A DNA stretch of 7,320 bases. Source: Candidatus Aegiribacteria sp. GTDB lineage: Bacteria > Fermentibacterota > Fermentibacteria > Fermentibacterales > JCC-6. The notes beneath the pieces are model-generated. The model was not told the DNA's origin and ran no database searches. It worked only from the letters and a program-made list of their open reading frames with translations. Below, one piece after another: positions 1-6,504 of the stretch (position 1 is its first letter; each line of letters starts with the position of its first letter). The DNA lies in assembly GCA_030640155.1 (NCBI GenBank), contig DAOWJX010000103.1, forward strand, positions 1 to 7,320, written 5' to 3'. The position numbers were made by a program, and so were the translations under genes.

Positions 1-1050
1 ACCAGTGATCTCCCAGCTGTTAAGATCAGCAGGATTTCCATCGTATTCTACCATGGCATGGAAGAGGATCTCACCGCTGAAATCATATACGCGAAAGACA
101 ATTCCAGGGAAAGATCCCAGTCTGACCCACAGCCTTTCTTCGCCATCTACGAACATATCATTGATAACTCTTCTATATGGATCCAGTTTAACTGGTCTGC
201 CTGTTGATGAACCTCCAAGCGCCAAACGGACTAAGCTGTTCCAGGCATTCATTTCAGCCTGAAGATCTTCTTCACTTTTCCGCACTCTATGAAAATTCTC
301 ATCCTCTATGTAAAGGAAAGGAGTTCCATCAGGTTTGCAGCCATGGATCACGAACTCGTCAATCGATGATTGAGAGTAGAAGACCCGCCCATCGAGAGTG
401 GCGCAGCAGTAAATGGTGCTCTCTCTGCTCCTGGAAAAATCGCTAACATCTGATTGTACCCATTCATATTCAACACTGAAATACTCAACAGAAGGCTCCT
501 CATCACCATCCCAGCGGGCGAGAGTTGAAACGAAAGTAACTCCGTCTTCATCAGGCAGAAATTCGGTTTCTTTTCCTATAAAACCTCCACTGTCCAGAGC
601 AGTTATTAAGAATGGATTGAAGAGCGGCCAGGTCATCCGGCTCTGATATTCGCAGTTGCTGTCAAACAATGTGATTGAACGCGGATCTCCGATCAGCATG
701 GTTCCATCGGAGAGGAACGACACGACCCACGGTATATGAAACTCACCAGGTCCTTCCCCTTCTCTTCCTATCGTTCTGATGAATTCTCCCTCCGGTGTGT
801 ACATGAATGCCGCATGCTTCATTCTGTCCACAAATACGATATTGCAGTCTGGTGAATGAGTCGGGCTGACAGGCCATCCAAGAATGTATTCAGGGTCACC
901 AATTTCGACCCCTATCGAATCGGTAATAACGAGTATGTATTCTATCTCGGGGAGTTCGGGGGGTGTTTCATCAGATCCGCATCCTGTAAGTATCGTTATT
1001 ATGGATATCGATATGAGTATTCCGGCTGATGTATTCATGCAGTATCTCAA
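1..1050 (-). CDS. NHL-type six-bladed beta-propeller lipoprotein (3' end outside window)
   Basis: I read this frame directly on the minus strand; it stays open for 350 codons and leaves the window at base 1, so the C-terminus is missing. The N-terminus (residues 1-24) is a lipoprotein signal: an Arg at 2, a hydrophobic stretch at 11-21, and lipobox L21-T22-G23-C24. The start is probably TTG at 1050-1048, because AAGGAG sits six bases upstream. The ATG four codons later (1038-1036) has no well-spaced site and would lose the Arg. The motif GREGEGPGEF (95-104), preceded by YTPEGEF, is the blade signature I associate with the 6-bladed beta-propeller/NHL lipoproteins (DUF5128-like) of Bacteroidetes and related phyla. 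These are predicted to sit in the envelope; no enzyme activity is established and their ligands are mostly unknown. The gene is transcribed away from the DUF3887-like gene. Propeller lipoprotein is well supported; exact family assignment is less sure. Confidence 0.85.
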   Translation of the reverse strand, partial: MRYCMNTSAGILISISIITILTGCGSDETPPELPEIEYILVITDSIGVEIGDPEYILGWPVSPTHSPDCNIVFVDRMKHAAFMYTPEGEFIRTIGREGEGPGEFHIPWVVSFLSDGTMLIGDPRSITLFDSNCEYQSRMTWPLFNPFLITALDSGGFIGKETEFLPDEDGVTFVSTLARWDGDEEPSVEYFSVEYEWVQSDVSDFSRSRESTIYCCATLDGRVFYSQSSIDEFVIHGCKPDGTPFLYIEDENFHRVRKSEEDLQAEMNAWNSLVRLALGGSSTGRPVKLDPYRRVINDMFVDGEERLWVRLGSFPGIVFRVYDFSGEILFHAMVEYDGNPADLNSWEITG

Positions 1051-1056
1051 TATTTG

Positions 1057-1062
1057 CTCCTT
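1057..1062 (-). promoter_or_regulatory. Ribosome binding site that decides a TTG start
   Basis: On the minus strand AAGGAG lies six bases before TTG (1050-1048) but 18 bases before the first in-frame ATG (1038-1036). The spacing favours TTG as the start of the propeller lipoprotein. Confidence 0.65.
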
Positions 1063-1082
1063 GAAGAACAATTCCACAGTTC

Positions 1083-1098
1083 TATTCTATACAGAATA
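1083..1098. promoter_or_regulatory. Dyad symmetry in divergent intergenic region, possible operator
   Basis: TATTCT-ATAC-AGAATA is a perfect 6-bp inverted repeat with a four-base centre. It lies between two divergent lipoprotein genes, 33 bases before the minus-strand TTG start. It could bind a dimeric regulator. No T-run follows on either strand, so it is not a terminator. A 6-bp dyad in AT-rich spacer DNA can arise by chance. Confidence 0.25.
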
Positions 1099-1169
1099 AG
1101 ATGGATCATTTTATCATCCGGAGCAAGGGGATCACAATCATATTTCAGGTGTTTAGTAGACATCGATCA

Positions 1170-1198
1170 TTGTCTTTATCATCCCTTTACAGTATTTA
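1170..1198 (+). promoter_or_regulatory. Weak candidate promoter for the DUF3887-like gene
   Basis: TTGTCT (1170-1175), a 17-base spacer and TATTTA (1193-1198) lie 58 bases before the start codon at 1257. The -10 box is poor. The same -10 hexamer, preceded by TTG at the same spacing, occurs before the FG-GAP gene (4372-4400), which is the only reason to list it. Confidence 0.25.
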
Positions 1199-1256
1199 CT
1201 GGGTAAGTGGCGTTTCCCGGCGTGATAATATTCGATCGAAGAAAGGTTGTATACCT

Positions 1257-1691
1257 ATGACGTCTTCAGATAGCATTTTGAAGAAAGGAACATCCCTCTT
1301 GTTGCTTTTACTGGTCTCTCTGTCAGGTTTCATGGTCGGCTGCGGGGGTACTGAAGAGGAATTGAGATCAGAAGAGTTCACCGCAAAAGCAACTGAACTC
1401 GTGGAATCAATGGTGGCGGGGGATTTCTCAACGGCGGTGGAAGGCTTCGACAGCGCTATGAAGGACGTGTTCCCTTCTGAAATGCTTGGAGATACCTGGA
1501 ACTCTCTAATTTCACAGGTTGGCGTTTTCCAGAAACAGACAGGGACGCATATGGAGGCGATCGAGGGCTATGATATCGTTTACGTGACCTGCGAATTCGA
1601 GTATGCAATGATAGATATCAAGGTGGTATTCAACGCCGAGAATCAAGTTGCCGGTCTGTTCTTTGTCCCATCCACGGGTTCCACCGAGTAA
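1257..1691 (+). CDS. Small lipoprotein with DUF3887-like domain
   Basis: The product is 144 residues. Residues 1-29 form a lipoprotein signal: Lys9-Lys10, a leucine-rich core at 14-22, and the lipobox-like M26-V27-G28-C29. The rest (about 38-138) begins FTAKATELVESMVAGDF, continues with an aromatic/Met-rich helix region, and ends in a beta part around VTCEFEYAMIDIKVVFN. This pattern matches my memory of DUF3887, a cystatin/NTF2-like fold domain in secreted or lipid-anchored proteins, of unknown function and sometimes joined to hydrolases. Here it stands alone. The ATG at 1257 was chosen over an open extension back to 1101 because the signal peptide begins there and AAAGG lies ten bases upstream. 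It ends in TAA and faces the convergent gene at 1865-2560. Lipoprotein is firm; the DUF call is likely but unverified. Confidence 0.8.
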   Translation: MTSSDSILKKGTSLLLLLLVSLSGFMVGCGGTEEELRSEEFTAKATELVESMVAGDFSTAVEGFDSAMKDVFPSEMLGDTWNSLISQVGVFQKQTGTHMEAIEGYDIVYVTCEFEYAMIDIKVVFNAENQVAGLFFVPSTGSTE

Positions 1692-1864
1692 GAGACCCCC
1701 GTAACGTGTGCAGGATTCGTTCCGGTTGGTAAAACCAGCGGGGTCGATCATTTCCCTGCCATATCAACCCGCAAATCTCACGAGCTGAGAACTCCGCGTT
1801 TAGTCCGTGTCCGCCTTACTGTGCTACTCAGCCTTCGGGCCAAGTTCCACGCCAGATTACTTAT

Positions 1865-2560
1865 TCAGAACGAATTCTTTATAGCTCCCCAGGTACTGCT
1901 CTCCAGACTCACCGGGAAAGAGGTTACAGCGATATTATCGACCTCCGTATCGAAGTAAGTTCCGCTGGGATCTCTGAGGCTTTCGAGGTCCAGGCAACCG
2001 TTGTTCTGGTAGGTATCGTCCACCCGCACGATCATCCAGTAATCCGGCTCCGGGCTGACCGGTCCAGTCCAGATCTTGGCACGCAGGTGGTCGTTCAAGC
2101 ACTCGAACCTGATCCAGTATGCTGTATCGTACACAAACCCTCCTGGATAAGGCAGATAGGAACCGAGCATAACATAGCTGGTGAATGAGTCATACCTCAG
2201 GATGTAGTAGTTTCCAGTGGCGTAATTAAGATAGAGAGCATAACCGGAGAACGTGACTGGGTCGAACCTGATATTCAGTCCTGTCTTCCCGGTGGGTTCG
2301 TGAGTGATGGTCTCAACAAGCACTGAGTAGTTCGAATCCGACATCGAACCTCCGAGGTCCCCGCGGTATGTAAGGGCATAGATGATATCAATACCGCTGT
2401 ATGACAACTCGTACCGGAGATCACCATTGACTTCATAGGTGGCGCCGGTCACCATTTCGAACCACCCGTTGGCATTGCCGTCGTCGAAGTTATCCTCAAA
2501 CAGCACATCCTGGGCAAACACCATCGGTACAAGAACCATTAGAAAAGCTAGAGTCTTCAT
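1865..2560 (-). CDS. Secreted LamG/concanavalin-like protein with WG-x-IK tail
   Basis: The product is 231 residues. It has a signal-peptidase-I leader: MKT, hydrophobic core 4-14, and a V-F-A site with cleavage after Ala16. The mature start FEDNFDDGNANGW and the closing YFDTEVDNIAVTSF (202-215) bracket a beta-rich region. Such brackets are typical of the LamG/concanavalin A-like jelly-roll domains of secreted carbohydrate-binding or glycoside-hydrolase-associated proteins. I see no catalytic signature, so binding or structural use is more likely than hydrolysis. The last residues, SSTWGAIKNSF, follow a short linker and look like a separate sorting or anchoring tail. The start at 2560 is supported by GAGAGGGG eight bases upstream; the frame is open further upstream but has no signal peptide there. 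It ends in TGA, so TGA works as a stop in this genome. Secretion is firm; the fold is a moderate-confidence inference. Confidence 0.8.
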   Translation of the reverse strand: MKTLAFLMVLVPMVFAQDVLFEDNFDDGNANGWFEMVTGATYEVNGDLRYELSYSGIDIIYALTYRGDLGGSMSDSNYSVLVETITHEPTGKTGLNIRFDPVTFSGYALYLNYATGNYYILRYDSFTSYVMLGSYLPYPGGFVYDTAYWIRFECLNDHLRAKIWTGPVSPEPDYWMIVRVDDTYQNNGCLDLESLRDPSGTYFDTEVDNIAVTSFPVSLESSTWGAIKNSF

Positions 2561-2982
2561 CGATCCATCCCCTCTCTCTGCCGTGGCAATCGGGAATAAA
2601 TTCGACATTCGTCCGACCGCCACGAATAGACTCGTCAGACTTATATGTCTCGGAAAGCGTTTATGATATAGGCGCACAAGGTCCAGCAAGAGCCCGGGTG
2701 GTGTATCCGGGGCATTTATCCAATGTTATTATGCTCCCGAAGAATTGTGCCGTCAATACTTTACTAAATGAGTAGCTAATCGAATCAAATCGCTACCGAA
2801 TCAGACCGGTTGACTGGGGAACTTCTTCAATGCCCTCGTGATAACCGATATACATCAGAAAATGAGTGCATTACGGCTGCCGGTTTCAATTCAATCGCTG
2901 TTATCTTTATCTTTACTTACCCGTTAACCAGACCGAACCTTTGTATTATTCATGGGTTAATTGAGTGTAATGCGGAGGAGAA
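2561..2982. other. 422-base divergent control region, no gene seen
   Basis: This region separates the minus-strand secreted protein from the plus-strand sigma factor and must hold both promoters. For the minus strand the best -10-like hexamer is TATAAG in the 2640-2650 area, with no good -35. For the sigma gene, TATTAT (2944-2949) is -10-like and TTGACT (2810-2815) is -35-like, but they are too far apart to pair. CGAATCA occurs twice (2781-2787 and 2797-2803), 16 bases apart. I see no convincing small gene, RNA gene or riboswitch. Confidence 0.5.
2974..2980 (+). promoter_or_regulatory. Strong ribosome binding site of the sigma gene
   Basis: GGAGGAG is the strongest Shine-Dalgarno match in the window. 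From its GGAGG core the tandem ATGs at 2983 and 2986 lie four and seven bases away. The second ATG therefore has the better spacing, and the true start may be 2986. Confidence 0.7.
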
Positions 2983-4212
2983 ATGATGGAGAAAAGATCA
3001 GACGAAGAACTGTTAAGAGCTGCTCAGGCCGGTAACATTTCCGCTTTCAACGATCTGGTAAGGCGCTGCCGGACGGGGATAATGTCGGAATTGACCGGCT
3101 TGATGGGCAACATCCATGACGCGGAGGACGTCGCTCAGGAAGCTTTTCTACGAGGTTATCTGAAGTTATCAACCCTGGGAGTACCGTACAATTTCGGAGG
3201 CTGGGTAAGACAGATCGCCAGGAACATAGCCCGTAACCGGCTCAGCAGAGATCCCAGGTTTGTTGTTCTGGATGAGCAGTGTGTCATTGACGAGTACAGT
3301 GATGCTGTGGATTTGAACAGCGATGATGCTGATTCACAGGCGGAACTGGCTCTGCTGGCCCTGTCCAGACTATCCTCGAAGCTTCGGGAAACAGTACGTC
3401 TGACTTACCTCTCCAGTTACTCTCAAAAACAGGTTGCCCGGAGACTCCGCATTCCCCTGGGTACGGTTAAACGCCGCCTCTGGGAAGGTCGGGCGAAAAT
3501 GAAGAAAGAGGTGCTGAGTATGTCCAGAATAGGAAGAAGTGCGGAGCCTGTAAAACTAGTGCCGGTTATCAGGATAGAGGAACTCCCGGATGAGCAGATG
3601 GAAATCAGCACTACAGGGCCGGGACTTTACTTCGGAACGGTTCTTGAAGAAGGTCACCTGGAGGTATGCCGGTTCTTCGATTACCCCGGTGGAGTTCTAA
3701 CACAAACCGTTCAGACCCAGGTGGTTCGAAAGGTGAATGTCCTGGGTAGGGAGTGTTATGAAGTGCTTATCGAGCATTCCGATTGCGAGCCTCCCATACC
3801 AAATATCCTTGATTACTTCAACGTCACCGATCAGGGATTTGACTGGGTTATGAGAGTGACGGCAGATGAAACCTATCCCCAGACAAGGTTCATGAAGGAA
3901 GGGGAAGAATTATTCCCTTTATCCTATTCATGCGGGGAAAACAAAGATTACAGTGCCCGTATGGTAGATCTTACAATCGGTAACATGCGGTATGGACGCT
4001 GCCTGGCAGTATTCTGGGGATGGCAGGATGATGGTACACCGGCTGAAAGTTTCTACAGCTCGGACGGCAGACAGGTTCTGCATCGCAGGTATGTTGGTCC
4101 TGAAGCTCCCGAATCACAGAATTACCAGTATGCCAATCTTAAGGAAGAGGAGAGAAAAACCTTCAGAGGAAAAGAATACCGCCTCTGGTACGATACTGTT
4201 TTAATGGAATAG
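2983..4212 (+). CDS. ECF-type RNA polymerase sigma factor with long C-terminal extension
   Basis: The product is 409 residues, about twice a normal ECF sigma factor. Region sigma-2 spans about 20-88, with core-binding motif DAEDVAQEAF (46-55) and GGWVRQIARNIARNRL (72-87), which matches the region 2.3/2.4 helix. An acidic linker (about 100-118) leads to sigma-4 (119-178), whose helix-turn-helix is seen in SQKQVARRLRIPLGTVKRRL (147-166). It should direct RNA polymerase to a specific promoter set. Residues about 190-409 are extra: soluble, aromatic-rich, probably beta-sheet, with five cysteines (229, 258, 268, 317, 340) and no membrane segment. I cannot name this domain. Some ECF groups carry C-terminal extensions that regulate the sigma factor in place of an anti-sigma protein, and none is encoded next door here. 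A cis-acting sensor is inference. The frame is intact, ends in TAG, and a likely terminator follows. Confidence 0.93.
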   Translation: MMEKRSDEELLRAAQAGNISAFNDLVRRCRTGIMSELTGLMGNIHDAEDVAQEAFLRGYLKLSTLGVPYNFGGWVRQIARNIARNRLSRDPRFVVLDEQCVIDEYSDAVDLNSDDADSQAELALLALSRLSSKLRETVRLTYLSSYSQKQVARRLRIPLGTVKRRLWEGRAKMKKEVLSMSRIGRSAEPVKLVPVIRIEELPDEQMEISTTGPGLYFGTVLEEGHLEVCRFFDYPGGVLTQTVQTQVVRKVNVLGRECYEVLIEHSDCEPPIPNILDYFNVTDQGFDWVMRVTADETYPQTRFMKEGEELFPLSYSCGENKDYSARMVDLTIGNMRYGRCLAVFWGWQDDGTPAESFYSSDGRQVLHRRYVGPEAPESQNYQYANLKEEERKTFRGKEYRLWYDTVLME

Positions 4213-4263
4213 TGACATTACTCCATCCACTGTAATTGCGGGGATTGGCTCCGGTTCCGGATA

Positions 4264-4284
4264 ACTCCGTAATCGGAGTCTTTT
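4264..4284 (+). terminator. Probable intrinsic terminator after the sigma gene
   Basis: ACTCCG-TAAT-CGGAGT is a perfect 6-bp stem with a four-base loop. It is followed by C and four Ts, and lies about 50 bases after the sigma stop codon. The T-run is short, so this is a moderate call. A second small palindrome, CCGGTTCCGG (4251-4260), lies just before it. Confidence 0.5.
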
Positions 4285-4371
4285 CTGTTAGTATACAACC
4301 GGTTCTGCATCCGAATCAATTCCGCTTTCCCATCTGTCTGCTTGAATTCTGTGGGATTGCAGGGTGAACAC

Positions 4372-4400
4372 TTGCGGGTGCTGATATCTGATAGTATTTA
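4372..4400 (+). promoter_or_regulatory. Weak candidate promoter for the FG-GAP gene
   Basis: TTGCGG (4372-4377), 17 bases and TATTTA (4395-4400) lie 37 bases before the ATG at 4438 and after the sigma-gene terminator. Neither box is close to consensus. The match in spacing and -10 hexamer with 1170-1198 gives some weight. Confidence 0.25.
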
Positions 4401-4437
4401 TGCGATGATCGAAGTTTGTGATTGAAAGGCTTAATTG

Positions 4438-5658
4438 ATGAATTACACTCTCATTATACCGTTATCAGTATCCCTTGCTGCTGCCCAGCCTCCAGCATTT
4501 CAGGAACCTTTCAACATCTATGCAGGTGGAAATCCTATTGAAGTGTACTTTGCACCTGCCATATGTTTCAGTGACTGGGACGGTGACGGACTACAGGATA
4601 TTATGGTAGGTCACTGTAATTCAGGCATGGGCGGTACTATTGACCTGTACCTTAATTCCGGATTTCCGGATTCACCTGTTTTCACATATTCTACAATCAT
4701 GCAGGCAGACGGTATGGACATTGTACTGCCTGCAGGTGGTTGAAACGATTGGTCGATACTGAATCCACAGGTTGTGGATTGGGATCAGGACGGATTCAAT
4801 GATCTTATAACCGGTGCGGGAGACGGCCAGGTACATTTCTTCCGCAGGGAGCTTGATGGCAGTCTTCATGAGATGCCGGTTCTCTTTTCCTACGGTGATA
4901 CCCTGGATCTGGGAAACTGGGCGGCACCGGAGGTTTTCGACTGGAACGAGGATGGTCTGCCTGATCTTCTGGCCGGGGCTGGCAGCGGCTGGCTGTGGCT
5001 CTACATGAACGTCGGATCGCCAGGTCTCCCAGAGCTGGCAGAGGGGATACCTGTTCAGTGCGGGGGATATCCCATCGACCAGAATTTCGCCTGTCCGGCA
5101 ATGGCGGATCTTGACGGTGACGGTCTGGAGGATCTTCTGATCGGCATCTACACCGGGGAAGTGCTCTGGTTCCGCAATGAAGGAGCCCCTGGATCCCCTT
5201 TATTCTACACATATACGGAATTGCAGTCCTGCGGGTCATCGATAGATTTCTTCAACTGGGCAAAACCGGACTATGCAGACTGGAACAATGATGGATCACT
5301 GGACATAATCGGTGGTGTATATACGGGAGAAAGCATTCTGGTCTACCTTGCAGAAGGAACCGGGATAAGTGATCCTTCCGAACCTTCTCAATATGGAGAA
5401 ATTATTCTCAATATTCTCGGAGTACCGGCCATTTCAGGATTCACAGTTGAAGTTATCCTACCCGAAGCCGGTGAGGTTGATCTGGTTCTTTATTCAATCG
5501 ATGGAAGAGTGGTGTCGGCTGACCACTCACATGAGATGTCTGCCGGCAGGAACACGGTGAGTTTCATCACAGGTGAATTGCCCTCGGGAGTGTATCTTCT
5601 CCATTGCGAATGGATGGGTTACCGTGCCTGTCGTTCTGTTACCGTACTTGGCCTCTGA
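4438..5658 (+). CDS. Secreted FG-GAP/VCBS repeat protein with in-frame TGA (recoded or broken) and T9SS/FlgD-like tail
   Basis: Read through the TGA at 4741-4743, the frame encodes 406 residues with the TGA at position 102. Residues 1-16 form a signal peptide ending S-L-A-A-A, cleaved before Gln17, with no basic residue in its n-region. Five FG-GAP/VCBS repeats follow, each with a calcium-binding-type DxDxDG loop: DWDGDG (47), DWDQDG (114), DWNEDG (168), DLDGDG (224), DWNNDG (281). Such repeats build extracellular beta-propellers for binding or adhesion. The C-terminus (about 322-406), with VDLVLYSIDGRVVS and LPSGVYLLH, resembles FlgD-Ig/T9SS sorting domains, suggesting export to the surface. 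GAAAGG lies eight bases before the ATG; a TTG directly before it is the alternative start. An in-frame TAA two codons before the ATG rules out a longer N-terminus. Repeats on both sides of the TGA share frame and style, so this is one gene. Without readthrough only repeat 1 is made. Confidence 0.8.
4741..4780 (+). promoter_or_regulatory. In-frame TGA with SECIS-like hairpin (candidate selenocysteine site)
   Basis: TGA at 4741-4743 is followed by a perfect 8-bp stem, AATCCACA (4762-4769) with TGTGGATT (4773-4780), closed by the loop GGT (4770-4772). The loop begins 26 bases after the TGA. From memory, bacterial SECIS elements have a short stem, a small loop starting with at least one G, and a UGA-to-loop distance of about 16-37 bases; all three fit. 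No T-run follows, so it is not a terminator. Against it: no Cys or CxxU/UxxC redox motif flanks the site, and no selenocysteine genes are in the window. A chance hairpin beside a nonsense mutation cannot be excluded. Confidence 0.4.
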
Positions 5659-5711
5659 GAGAATAGACCCTTAACTGTCCAATACAGGGCAAATACTACA
5701 ACTGTCGCTGC

Positions 5712-6320
5712 TTACCAATTCAGCGGCGCGACCGTTCTGTAATAGAATAAGAGCGCAGCGTACAGAATGTCTAGTTGGCGTTCGTGCCCCTCCCCCGCAG
5801 CACTCATAAGGCTCATGTACTCAAAGCCCGTTTCCGGATAAGGCAGAATATAAACATCACTGCTTGTGAATATCCCCGCATTCGACGTGGTTGTATGCAC
5901 CATCACTACGTTATCCTTCGTGAAAATAACATCTGTCCTGTCATAAACGTCCATGTCATATCTTATCCGGACAACCGCTGATATATCCTCGTTTGGTATA
6001 ACGTATTCTTCAACCTGCCTCATATGCTCAAAAACAAGGAACACCAATCCCTCATTAACTCCTCTATCTACAGCATATGTATCGGTTAAAGGAACACCTG
6101 AAAATACTTCAGCCGCATAATCCTGATTGGCGAATTCCTGATCGTATGTAATGACATAATCGATTCCATCAACATCGCTGGGAATTCTAGAAACAGTTGG
6201 GGAGGGTTGCTCGTTTGCCGGTTCCAGTGTTCCTGAGCTTCTACTTCGTGTACATGAGAATGCAGTGAAGAGTAGAACAACCAGAATCGTTACAATCGCA
6301 TTAATTTTCATCTTTTCCAT
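5712..6320 (-). CDS. Putative lipoprotein of unknown function
   Basis: The product is 202 residues from ATG 6320. The N-terminus has Lys3 and Lys5, a hydrophobic core at 8-19, and a Cys at 23 in the context A20-F21-S22-C23. This is a usable lipobox, although Phe at -2 is uncommon. A Ser/Pro/Glu-rich linker (24-48) follows, as expected for a tethered protein. The globular part (50-202) looks mixed alpha/beta, with IDYVITYDQEFANQDYAAEVF near its start, a strand-rich middle and an aromatic C-terminal helix ending in APLNW. I do not recognise the family. A second ATG at 6311 would also keep the signal peptide. The purine-rich GAGGGA site is 12 bases from the first ATG, which is long, so the start is uncertain by three codons. 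It ends in TAA, converges on the FG-GAP gene, and is divergent from the lipoprotein at 6613. Confidence 0.75.
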   Translation of the reverse strand: MEKMKINAIVTILVVLLFTAFSCTRSRSSGTLEPANEQPSPTVSRIPSDVDGIDYVITYDQEFANQDYAAEVFSGVPLTDTYAVDRGVNEGLVFLVFEHMRQVEEYVIPNEDISAVVRIRYDMDVYDRTDVIFTKDNVVMVHTTTSNAGIFTSSDVYILPYPETGFEYMSLMSAAGEGHERQLDILYAALLFYYRTVAPLNW

Positions 6321-6437
6321 CCGACATACTATTCCCTCAAGGTGTGCTGCAGGTGACACATTTTTCCTGACAGGGATGAGACTCAATAAGGTTTTACACA
6401 ACTACACATGAATATTACTGCGGAATGGACTATCACA

Positions 6438-6455
6438 CCAGGGCAATGTGCCTGG
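6438..6455. promoter_or_regulatory. CCAGG-N8-CCTGG dyad between divergent lipoprotein genes
   Basis: CCAGGGCAATGTGCCTGG has perfect 5-bp outer arms and, with one bulged G, two more inner pairs (CA with TG). It lies 19 bases before the -35 box at 6475. It could be an operator or an RNA hairpin in the leader of the minus-strand gene. No T-run follows on either strand. Confidence 0.3.
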
Positions 6456-6474
6456 CATTCATTCGCTCATAATT

Positions 6475-6504
6475 TTGACTTGAGGATATAGTTATCTGTA
6501 TTAT
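6475..6504 (+). promoter_or_regulatory. Sigma-70-type promoter for the lipoprotein at 6613
   Basis: TTGACT (6475-6480), an 18-base spacer and TATTAT (6499-6504) each match consensus at five of six positions. This is the best promoter in the window. Transcription should begin near 6511, giving a leader of about 100 bases. The direct repeat TTATCTGT (6492-6499 and 6501-6508) overlaps the -10 box and could be a regulator site. Confidence 0.6.

Noticed and set aside
1694..1745. GACCCC...GGGGTC stem enclosing a TGGT-AAA-ACCA hairpin after the DUF3887-like gene
   Set aside because: Arms pair well, but the following sequence (GATCATTTCCC) lacks a T-run on the plus strand. It may be a folded 3' end but does not meet the standard for a terminator call.
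1776..1790. TCTCA-CGAGC-TGAGA hairpin, candidate minus-strand terminator
   Set aside because: The stem is only 5 bp, has only three Ts after it on the minus strand, and lies about 75 bases from the stop codon.
2935..2960. GAAC-type ECF promoter upstream of the sigma gene (autoregulation)
   Set aside because: GAACC is present, but no matching -10 element is found at a convincing distance, and a 4-base match is too common.
4741..4743. General reassignment of TGA to Trp or Gly (code 4 or 25)
   Set aside because: TGA ends the genes at 1865-2560 and 4438-5658 at sensible places (after the W-G-x-I-K tail and after the T9SS-like domain), and TGG is used for Trp throughout. Only the one internal TGA would need decoding.
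4762..4789. Hairpin after the internal TGA as an intrinsic terminator
   Set aside because: The stem is followed by GGGATCAGG, with no T-run, and it lies inside a continuing reading frame.
4805..5239. 144-codon open frame on the minus strand
   Set aside because: It lies opposite the FG-GAP coding frame, is rich in Arg/Pro/Cys as expected for an antisense shadow, and has no recognisable domain.
4774..5658. Separate gene starting at GTG 4774
   Set aside because: It has no signal peptide and no properly spaced ribosome site (AGG only two bases away), and it begins in the middle of an FG-GAP repeat and inside the hairpin. It is better read as the continuation of the gene at 4438.
5676..5688. CTGT-N5-ACAG between the convergent genes at 5658 and 5712 as a bidirectional terminator
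   Set aside because: The stem is only 4 bp and no T-run follows on either strand.
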